IMG/VR virus record: IMGVR_UViG_3300045996_002402
Location: 1-35,820 of that record
Strand: one strand, 5' to 3'
DNA: 35,820 nt
Origin: a virus
The translations under genes and the position numbers were made by a program. The notes under the pieces are model-generated. The model was not told the origin of the DNA. It saw nothing but the letters and a program-made list of their open reading frames with translations, and ran no database searches. Of this stretch, positions 8,059 through 13,781 are shown in pieces. Positions within the stretch are counted from its first letter, which is position 1. Every line of letters begins with the position of its first letter.

Positions 8059-8628
8059 GTGAAACGGACTTTCAAGCCCGTCGCCTGCGCTCGATGCAGC
8101 GAGCCCTTTACTCCGACCGGCCCAACCGCGCGATACTGCTCGGCGACGTGCCGCCACGGTGAGGCCACCTGCGAGTCGTGCGGCAAGGTGTTCGTGAAGC
8201 GCCCAACGAGTGGCAAGAAGGCGGCGAACGACAACCGCTATTGCTCGTACGAGTGCCGGTGGGCCGCCGTGCGCAGCCGGGACGAGTACGGCCGCTACCT
8301 CAATGCCGAGGGCTACGTGATCCTCGACAAGCGATACTCGCAGCGACCGCCGAGCCGTGGGCTGAACGACAACGGGTACGTCCGGCTGAACATCCGACGT
8401 GATGGTCGAGTGCTTGAGCATCGTCACGTCATGGAGCAGCATCTAGGCCGCAAGCTTCTCCCGAGTGAAACGGTGCACCACAAGAACGGCGTTAAGACGG
8501 ACAACCGCCTGGAGAACCTGGAGCTCTGGCCGGGCGGCCATCCTCGCGGCCAGCGAGTCGAGGACGTCGTCGAGTGGGCCGTGGAGATGCTTCAGCGTTA
8601 TGCCCCGGAGCGGCTCACTAGGGACTGA
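8059..8628 (+). CDS. free-standing HNH homing endonuclease with zinc fingers
   Basis: 189 residues. Two N-terminal Cys pairs look like small zinc-binding modules: CARCSEPF...YCSATC and CESCGKVF...YCSYEC. The C-terminal half has an HNH motif: LEHRHVMEQHLGRKLLPSE, VHHKNGVKTDNRLENLELW, with the second His pair, Asn and distal Asn as expected, followed by a helix after HPRGQR. Such enzymes cut DNA and spread their own gene. It sits alone between two structural genes; GTG 8059 is only weakly served (AATGGGCAG). The catalytic motif is complete, so it is probably active. An ATG at 8051 is out of use because it meets a stop after three codons. Confidence 0.9.
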   Translation: MKRTFKPVACARCSEPFTPTGPTARYCSATCRHGEATCESCGKVFVKRPTSGKKAANDNRYCSYECRWAAVRSRDEYGRYLNAEGYVILDKRYSQRPPSRGLNDNGYVRLNIRRDGRVLEHRHVMEQHLGRKLLPSETVHHKNGVKTDNRLENLELWPGGHPRGQRVEDVVEWAVEMLQRYAPERLTRD

Positions 8629-8640
8629 GCGGAGGTCGGC

Positions 8641-9717
8641 GTGGCCACCTTCTTCACCGACCCGGAAGCCGCAGGGGGCGGCGAGTTCCTCGACACCGCC
8701 GAAGTGGGTATTCGGTTCACCCTTCCTGCGGGAACGATCAATTACCTCCGCGTCTACTGGCCGGCCGTCGCCCCGGGCGGCACCCCCGTCATGCGCCTTT
8801 GGGACGGCGCCGGGTCACTGATCCAGACGATCAATTTCGACACCACGGCGCTGAGCGGGTGGAACAACGCGACACCGGCCGTACCGATTGCGGTCTCTGC
8901 CGGTAACTATGTCGTGAGCTGGGGAACGACCCGATACAAGGCGATCGTGGGGTTCTTCTCCGGCGGATCGGTTACCCGGGGATCGATCACCGCGGTCGGG
9001 GGCCGGTTCGCTGCGGTGGGTTCCTTCCCGTCCAGTTCCAGCGCGGCGGCCTACGTCGCCGACCTCGACTTCACGCCGTCCGGTGGCTCCTCGCCCTCCC
9101 TGACCGACACCGGCACGGCCGCCGACAACATCGCCGGCACGGCGTCCACCCCGCTGGCGCAGGCCGGATCCGCCGCCGAAGTGCTCACCGCCGGTGTGGC
9201 CACACCTCTGGCCCAGCCCGCATCGTCAGCCGAGGCACTCATCGCCACGGTCACGGTCGCACTCGCCGACAGCGCCTCGGCCGCCGACGCCGTCAGCAAC
9301 GGCGCCGGTACCCCGAAGAGCCTCTCGGACGCTGCCTCCGCCGCTGACGCGTTCACGGTCGCGGCCGGCATCGCCGTCACCGACACCGGAGCCGCCGCCC
9401 AGGCCCTCACCGCGGCGGCAGCGGTCGGACTGGCCGAGGCCGGCACCGGTGTCGACGCGGTTACGACGCCCACCCGGACACTCCAGCTGGCCGACGCCGC
9501 TACCGCCGCTCAGGTCCTCACCGCCGCGGTCACGCTGCCGCTCAGCGACACCGGCACCGCCGTGGACGCTGCAACCGGCGTGGACGACTCCAACATCGTG
9601 CGCACGCTGACCGACACGGGATCCGGATCCGACGGACTGCGTGTCCGCCGGCTGACCATCCGCCCGTCGTCGGGCATCACCGCCCGGCCGTACTCCGGCA
9701 TCACGCCGCGACCGTAG
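8641..9717 (+). CDS. fibre-like structural protein: DUF4082-type domain plus 18-residue repeats
   Basis: 358 residues. Residues 1-145 look like a DUF4082-type beta-sandwich (FLDTAEVGIRFTLPAGTINY, LRVYWPAVAPGG, LSGWNNATPAVPIAVSAGNY, VVSWGTTRYKAIVGFF). After a Gly/Ser linker come about ten copies of an 18-residue Ala-rich unit of the form 'xLxDxxxAADAxTxxxxx' (for example SLTDTGTAADNIAGTAST, PLAQAGSAAEVLTAGVAT, SLSDAASAADAFTVAAGI), some stretched to 19-21. The last 20 residues have a mini-repeat, RPSSGITARPYSGITPRP. I infer an elongated virion protein, perhaps a head fibre or adhesin-like appendage, since it lies among head and connector genes. GTG 8641 follows GAGCGGAGG. Role is unproven. Confidence 0.75.
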   Translation: MATFFTDPEAAGGGEFLDTAEVGIRFTLPAGTINYLRVYWPAVAPGGTPVMRLWDGAGSLIQTINFDTTALSGWNNATPAVPIAVSAGNYVVSWGTTRYKAIVGFFSGGSVTRGSITAVGGRFAAVGSFPSSSSAAAYVADLDFTPSGGSSPSLTDTGTAADNIAGTASTPLAQAGSAAEVLTAGVATPLAQPASSAEALIATVTVALADSASAADAVSNGAGTPKSLSDAASAADAFTVAAGIAVTDTGAAAQALTAAAAVGLAEAGTGVDAVTTPTRTLQLADAATAAQVLTAAVTLPLSDTGTAVDAATGVDDSNIVRTLTDTGSGSDGLRVRRLTIRPSSGITARPYSGITPRP

Positions 9718-9725
9718 GAGGCCCG

Positions 9726-10124
9726 ATGCCGATCGACGCCCTGCTCGGCCGTGCCCGCTCTGCCGCCGAAGCTCTCATGGTCGACGCGTGCACGATCGCC
9801 CGGATCGGTGGGCGAGTCACGGATACGACTACCGGCGAGGTCACCGAACCGGTCACCACGCTCTACACGGGGAAGTGCCGGGTCCAGCAGGCGCAGGCCC
9901 AGGCGCAGCGGGAGGATGCCGGCGAGGACCGGCTGCTGATGCTACGACTCGAGGTCCAGCTGCCCATGTCGGTGGAGGGCCTCGAGGTCGGCGACATAGT
10001 CACGATTACGGCGTCGGTGCATGACCCGGACCTGCCCGGCCGGGTGTTCCGGATCCACGACCTGGCGCACAAGACCCACGCCACCGCACGGCGCGTGCAG
10101 TGCCTCGAGGTCACGGGGTCCTGA
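9726..10124 (+). CDS. head-tail connector, DUF6093-type
   Basis: 132 residues. The sequence fits the DUF6093 group of small actinophage connector or stopper proteins: helical start (LLGRARSAAEALMVDACTI), then a beta barrel core with VTDTTTGEVTEPVTTLYTGKCRVQQ, LMLRLEVQLPMSVEGLEVGD and the C-terminal VFRIHDLAHKTHATARRVQCLEV. It would sit between adaptor and tail, closing the head after packaging. ATG at 9726 follows AGGAGG (9716-9721). Its stop overlaps the next start by one base (TGATG). Confidence 0.82.
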   Translation: MPIDALLGRARSAAEALMVDACTIARIGGRVTDTTTGEVTEPVTTLYTGKCRVQQAQAQAQREDAGEDRLLMLRLEVQLPMSVEGLEVGDIVTITASVHDPDLPGRVFRIHDLAHKTHATARRVQCLEVTGS

Positions 10125-10522
10125 TGGGTGTGGAGTTCGAGGACCGGGAGCTGCGCATCCTCGGCGACGACTTCATGCAGGCAGCGGCTGCCGCCCCGAA
10201 GGAGACCCGCGAGGTCGTGGCCAAAGGGCTGCTCAACATCAAGAACGATTCCCGGCGGCGGGCTCAGTCGATCGAGCACGTGCCGTCACTGCCCAGCTCG
10301 ATCACCTACGACAGCCACCTGACGCCGACCGGCGCATGGGGCGAGGTAGGGCCTGAACAGCAGCGCCGCGGCGGCAACCTGGCCGGCTTCATCGAGAACG
10401 AGTACGGCACCCCCTGGTCGGCGCCTCAGCCGTTCATGGCCCCGGCCGCCCGCGCGGAGGAACCGAAGTTCGCCCGCGCGATGGAAGACCTGGCGGTTCG
10501 GCTGGCGGAGGGTGACCGGTGA
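10124..10522 (+). CDS. neck / tail-completion protein (HK97 gp10-like)
   Basis: 132 residues from ATG 10124, which shares a base with the previous stop. Features that match gp10-type proteins: an N-terminal helix carrying KETREVVAKGLLNIKNDSRRRA, then IEHVPSLPSSITYDS, and the typical C-terminal EYGTPWSAPQPFMAPAARAE with a closing amphipathic helix. 'NEYGT...PFMxPA' is the family hallmark. It probably joins head and tail. Next gene overlaps by 4 bases. Confidence 0.85.
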   Translation: MGVEFEDRELRILGDDFMQAAAAAPKETREVVAKGLLNIKNDSRRRAQSIEHVPSLPSSITYDSHLTPTGAWGEVGPEQQRRGGNLAGFIENEYGTPWSAPQPFMAPAARAEEPKFARAMEDLAVRLAEGDR

Positions 10523-10938
10523 GCAACATCCTCGAGGACCACGCCGCCGCGTTCCTGGCACTGATCTCTGGCGCCGGCCTGCCGACGTACGACAGCAAGG
10601 TCAGCGACGCCGCGCCCGCGCAATACGTGCTGGCCTACCCGATGTTCGAGACGCCCGACGGGCTGCTTGCCCCGGACGCGCTCAGTTTGACGCTGGCGTC
10701 CACGGCGCTCGACGTGTCGATGTACGTCCACAACGTTGGCGTCACCCCGCAGTCGGCGCGCGCCACCGCTTCCCGGACGCGGACAGCCGTCCTCGACCAG
10801 GTGCCGGTCGTGTCCGGCCGGATCTGCTTCCCGATCCGGTGGCGCGAAGGACAGCCGGTGCGCCGCAACGAGGAAATCCCCGGGGCCCCGGTGTTCGACG
10901 AGGTGGCCGTCTACGCCTGGCGGTCACTGCCCGCGTAG
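10519..10938 (+). CDS. tail terminator protein (putative)
   Basis: 139 residues. Located after the neck protein and before the tail tube, the usual place for the tail terminator that caps the tube and joins it to the head. The sequence has an N-terminal helix (ILEDHAAAFLALISGAGLPTY), central strands (LTLASTALDVSMYVHNVG), a helix ARATASRTRTAVLDQ and a final strand FDEVAVYAWRSL, a layout consistent with the gpU-type fold. GTG 10519 overlaps the previous stop (GTGA). Confidence 0.75.
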   Translation: MSNILEDHAAAFLALISGAGLPTYDSKVSDAAPAQYVLAYPMFETPDGLLAPDALSLTLASTALDVSMYVHNVGVTPQSARATASRTRTAVLDQVPVVSGRICFPIRWREGQPVRRNEEIPGAPVFDEVAVYAWRSLPA

Positions 10939-10939
10939 G

Positions 10940-11041
10940 TCAACGGCGGCGCGCCAGCCTCACGACCAGCGTGACGACTCCGCCGATCGCGAGGACCGCG
11001 AGCAGGCAGACGGCCAAGTGCCAGATGTTCAGTGCGCCCAT
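10940..11041 (-). CDS. 33-residue single-span membrane protein on the reverse strand
   Basis: Reading from ATG at 11041 to TGA at 10940-10942 gives 33 residues: a short polar start (MGALNIWH), about 18 hydrophobic residues (LAVCLLAVLAIGGVV, TLVV), then RLARRR. This is a classic single transmembrane helix with a positive C-terminal end. It is too short for usual gene finders and is the only apparent reverse-strand gene inside the head-tail block, filling a 189-base gap otherwise empty. I see no good ribosome binding site, so expression is uncertain. It could be a small membrane protein made in the lysogen, or a chance product of GC-rich sequence. Confidence 0.45.
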   Translation of the reverse strand: MGALNIWHLAVCLLAVLAIGGVVTLVVRLARRR

Positions 11042-11077
11042 GGCCGATCACAGTACGGCCGCCCGGCCATAGATCAC

Positions 11078-11095
11078 GTCCGCCGAACGGCGGAC
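11078..11095. promoter_or_regulatory. 18-bp inverted repeat upstream of the 118-residue gene
   Basis: GTCCGCCG (11078-11085), centre AA, CGGCGGAC (11088-11095): perfect 8-bp arms. It lies in the gap between the tail terminator gene and the next rightward gene at 11128, and upstream of the tiny reverse gene. It may end transcription, or be a protein binding site. No T run follows. Confidence 0.4.
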
Positions 11096-11127
11096 TGTCC
11101 ACATCCACCTGATAGGGGGTGCGCCCG

Positions 11128-11484
11128 ATGGCGCTGCTCACCACCAATGTGGCGACGGGACCGGGCATCACCCCCGTCGCTCCGGTACAGATCACCGCCT
11201 GGTCCGGTACGGGCGACACCATCGCAGCCGGCGACCTCGGCGACACGGGGGTCACCGCAATCGTCGCGAACGCCTCCGGCGGCTCGCTCGACTTCCGCGT
11301 CGAGGACCCCGGTACGACCGCGGCCGGCAACGCGGCAGCCAACGGCTACACCACCGTGACCGTGCCGACCGCCCAGTCCCGTCACGTGAAGATCACCCGC
11401 TCCAACCTCAACACCACCAACCAGACGGTCAAGGTGGGTGCGAGCACCAGCAACGCCGCCTTCACCGTGCAGATCGTGAAGTGA
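11128..11484 (+). CDS. beta-rich structural protein, unknown role
   Basis: 118 residues from ATG 11128; AGGGGG at 11114-11119 is 8 bases upstream and favours this over a GTG at 11119. Almost the whole protein is beta-rich and small-residue-rich: VQITAWSGTGDTIAAGDLGD, VTAIVANASGGSLDFRVED, VTVPTAQSRHVKITRSNL, ASTSNAAFTVQIVK. This looks like an Ig-like or jelly-roll small domain. Its position before the major tail protein suggests a decoration or tail-tube accessory protein. Confidence 0.68.
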   Translation: MALLTTNVATGPGITPVAPVQITAWSGTGDTIAAGDLGDTGVTAIVANASGGSLDFRVEDPGTTAAGNAAANGYTTVTVPTAQSRHVKITRSNLNTTNQTVKVGASTSNAAFTVQIVK

Positions 11485-11491
11485 GGCGTCG

Positions 11492-11848
11492 ATGAGCAAG
11501 CAGACCTACTGGATCCGCGACGCCGAGGGCGCCTTCGCGCTCGTCGAGGGCGCCGATCAGCGCGACACCTGGACCCGCGTCCGCGGCTGGCGGGAGACCG
11601 CCGAGCCTGGCCCGAGCGACCGCGTGCACATCGTTCACCCGGAGGTCGGGCACGGCGGCCCGCTGCCGTACGAGGCGATCGTCGGTACGGCCTGGGCCGG
11701 CCTCGGCTGGAAGCCCGGACCGCCGCCGCAGCCCGTCGATCTCACCAAGGACCCCCGGATCGTCGACCAGCCGGACGCGCCGGCCGCTGTCGAGCCGGTG
11801 AAGCCGAAGACCACGGCCGCCACGGCCGCGGCGGACAAGAAGGAGTAG
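11492..11848 (+). CDS. small protein before the tail tube gene, unknown function
   Basis: 118 residues. First 85 residues look ordered (TYWIRDAEGAFALVEGADQ, WTRVRGWRET, IVHPEVGHGGPLPYEAI, GTAWAGLGWKPGPP); the last 35 are a Pro/Ala/Lys/Thr-rich tail ending AADKKE. I do not recognise a family by motif. Proteins of this size and shape often lie between connector and tail tube genes in actinophages. ATG 11492 follows GTGAGG at 11482-11487. Next gene starts 4 bases after its stop. Confidence 0.68.
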   Translation: MSKQTYWIRDAEGAFALVEGADQRDTWTRVRGWRETAEPGPSDRVHIVHPEVGHGGPLPYEAIVGTAWAGLGWKPGPPPQPVDLTKDPRIVDQPDAPAAVEPVKPKTTAATAAADKKE

Positions 11849-11852
11849 GGCC

Positions 11853-12332
11853 TTGCCCGACATCGTCTCCGATGGCAAGACCCGGGTCGCCTGGGTCACG
11901 ACCATCGCCAACATCGCTGCCCCGACGACTACCGAGCTGAACGCGGGCATCCTACTCCACTCATTCATCACCGCGGACGGCCTGACCGGCCTGCAGCCGC
12001 AGAGCGCCATGGTGTCGACGTCGGCGCTCGACTCGATCTTCGACACGAACGTCAACGGCCGCCTGTCGTTCGACAACATCCAGCTGACGTTCAAGAAGCA
12101 GACGTCGCCGGACACCGCGTACACGACCCTGGCCCGCGACACGGCCGGGTTCCTGGCGGTGCGCCGATCGCTCACCGCGGGTACGGCGTGGGCGTCGACG
12201 CAGCCGCTCGAGGTCTACCCGATGCTCGTATCCGTGCGGGCCAAGATGAACCCCGAGCCGAACACCGTCGAGCGCTACCAGGTGTCGTTCGTGGTCACCT
12301 CGACGCCGAACCTCGACGCCGTAGTCGCGTAG
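11853..12332 (+). CDS. major tail protein (tail tube)
   Basis: 159 residues. It would stack as rings to form the tail tube. Evidence: position upstream of the chaperone frameshift pair and tape measure, a single gene followed by a strong terminator, and a sequence typical of short major tail proteins: VAWVTTIANIAAPTTTELNAG, GRLSFDNIQLTFKKQ, TPDTAY-type turn, TLARDTAGFLAVRR, EVYPMLVSVRAKMNPEPN, VERYQVSFVVTSTPN. The start is TTG at 11853, supported by AAGGAG at 11840-11845; no ATG or GTG is better placed. A TTG start on so abundant a protein is unusual. Confidence 0.88.
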   Translation: MPDIVSDGKTRVAWVTTIANIAAPTTTELNAGILLHSFITADGLTGLQPQSAMVSTSALDSIFDTNVNGRLSFDNIQLTFKKQTSPDTAYTTLARDTAGFLAVRRSLTAGTAWASTQPLEVYPMLVSVRAKMNPEPNTVERYQVSFVVTSTPNLDAVVA

Positions 12333-12366
12333 TTCTACCCAGCCTCGTAAGTACAAGCCGCCCCGG

Positions 12367-12394
12367 AATCCCCCAAGGGTTCGCGGGGTTTTTT
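12367..12394 (+). terminator. rho-independent terminator after the major tail gene
   Basis: AATCCCC (12367-12373) pairs with GGGG-TTT (12385-12391), and six T (12389-12394) follow the stem. This is the only convincing hairpin plus T-run in the late operon. It probably lets much more tail tube protein be made than the tail assembly proteins downstream. Confidence 0.7.
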
Positions 12395-12457
12395 CGTGCC
12401 CGGCCGGTGCCATCCGACGCCGGCCGGGCGCTTCATCGGGTATCGGGCGGGAGAGCA

Positions 12458-12862
12458 ATGAGAATCGTGATCGTCGAAACCGACACCGGCGATATCGACG
12501 CGGACATGCGCCATGAGCTTCTGACCTGGGCGCGGGCCCTTGGCCTCGACACAAAGCAGGCCTGTACACGGTTCGTCCTGACTGAGGCGCCAGAAGGCTG
12601 GTGGACGGCCCACTTCAGCCTTCGCCGCCAACGTGATGGCCGCAACTACGTCCTGCCCGGCGCCGACCGTCTTGCGGTTGACTACGGCACCTTCGTTCGT
12701 AATGCGCCCATGAACGACTGGCCGCGCTGGTTCGCCGATCCGGACGAGATCCCCGACATGCCCATCCCGGAGCTCCTTGAGGCACTCGACGTAGCTGCCA
12801 CCGCCCGTCGGCACCTGAGCGGGGTCGCGTACCGCCGGAACCGGATGGAGGCGTACCGGTGA
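12458..12862 (+). CDS. hypothetical protein before the tail chaperones
   Basis: 134 residues from ATG 12458, with GGGCGGGAGAG upstream. Begins MRIVIVETDTGDIDADMRHE, a helix (LLTWARALGLDTKQA), a beta section (CTRFVLTEAPEGWWTAHFSL), a Trp-rich part (NDWPRWFADPDEIPDMPIPE) and ends in a basic helix. No family recognised. It overlaps the chaperone gene by 4 bases, so it is probably part of the tail assembly operon. Confidence 0.72.
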   Translation: MRIVIVETDTGDIDADMRHELLTWARALGLDTKQACTRFVLTEAPEGWWTAHFSLRRQRDGRNYVLPGADRLAVDYGTFVRNAPMNDWPRWFADPDEIPDMPIPELLEALDVAATARRHLSGVAYRRNRMEAYR

Positions 12863-13404
12863 GCGGCAACGGCACCATGCGCAGCTTCAAGGCCATGCTC
12901 GCCGAGGCCAAGCTGCCGGAGCGCACCGTTCAGATCTGCCTCCGAGGGGACCTGGTCGCCGATCACGAGGCTGCGGAACGCGAACTCGAGCAGGCGCAGC
13001 GCAACCCCGCCAACAGTCTCGCCGGGAGCGGCGCGGCCGAGATCGCCGAGCGCATCGAAGCCCTCGAGCTCGAGATGCGCGAGCACACCTACGACTTCCG
13101 GCTCAGGGCCCTTCCTCGCCACACGTTTCGCGCCCTGCAGGTCGGCCACCCGCCCCGCGACGGCGAGAAGCAGGACGCCGGGTTCGGCGTGAACGCGGAG
13201 ACGTTCTTCCCGGCGCTGATCCGCGCCACCGTCGTCGACCCTGAGCTGGACGACGCCGAGTGGACCGACCTACTCGACACCCGGCTCACCGACTACCAGT
13301 TCCAGGAGCTGGCGCTCGGCGCGTGGATGCTGAACGCCCGCGAGGTCGACATCCCTTTCTCGCGCGCCGCTTCGAGGCTGAAGCGGGCTACCGCAGACGA
13401 GTAG
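12859..13404 (+). CDS. tail assembly chaperone, short form (gpG-like)
   Basis: 181 residues. It is placed between tail tube and tape measure, where lambda-type phages encode chaperones that wrap the tape measure during assembly. Content: acidic helical section AAERELEQAQRNPANSLAG and IAERIEALELEMREHTYDF, then ALPRHTFRALQVGHPPRDGE, then ETFFPALIRATVVDPELDD and LTDYQFQELALGAWMLNARE, which is the common ending of actinophage gpG-type proteins. The last codons contain the slippery site at 13353-13359; ribosomes that do not slip end after 14 more residues. GTG 12859 overlaps the previous stop. Confidence 0.9.
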   Translation: MSGNGTMRSFKAMLAEAKLPERTVQICLRGDLVADHEAAERELEQAQRNPANSLAGSGAAEIAERIEALELEMREHTYDFRLRALPRHTFRALQVGHPPRDGEKQDAGFGVNAETFFPALIRATVVDPELDDAEWTDLLDTRLTDYQFQELALGAWMLNAREVDIPFSRAASRLKRATADE

Positions 13405-13778
13405 AGGTCGCCGAGCGCCTCGGTGTCCCCCCGAGCCAGCTTGAGGGCCGCGAGCCGGTGACCGAGACGCGGTACGTCTACGACCGGCGGGGCCGCCTGC
13501 TCCGGTCGATCACGACCCGGGAGCCGCGCTTCACCGAGCAGGACCGGTCCGAGCTGGTCGCCCTGGCGCTGTACCGCGACGGCCTCTGCCCCCTGTGCGG
13601 GCGCCCGCTACGGGTCTGCACGGCGCCCGAGGACACCGGACCGCAGTACGACGTCACGTGGCAGGTGTGCGGCGCGACCCGGGCGAAGCTGGAGCAGCAG
13701 CGCGCCGTCTACACCCCCGACGCCAAGCACCCGAACCGCGAGGCCCACCTGTGGGGCACCCGAATCCGTGAGGGGTGA
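12859..13778 (+). CDS. tail assembly chaperone, frameshifted long form (gpGT-like)
   Basis: Product of a -1 shift at 13353-13359: 167 residues of the short form are followed by 139 from the -1 frame (13359-13778), total about 306. The downstream part has no start of its own in a sensible place, consistent with being made only by shifting. It carries RRVEVAERLGVPPSQLEGRE, then RYVYDRRGRLLRSITTREP, a helix (DRSELVALALYRDG) and CPLCGRPLRVC with a later QVC, perhaps a zinc-binding knot. The gene ends 3 bases before the tape measure start. In lambda the minor long form recruits tail tube subunits to the tape measure. Confidence 0.85.
13353..13359 (+). promoter_or_regulatory. -1 programmed ribosomal frameshift site (CCCTTTC)
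   Basis: C CCT TTC in the frame of the upstream gene is an exact X XXY YYZ heptamer. After slipping back one base the codons become CCC TTT, then CTC, entering the frame of the downstream segment. Overlap of the two open frames covers this site, the position fits the gpG/gpGT arrangement, and the direction is the expected -1. Confidence 0.88.
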
Positions 13779-13781
13779 GCA

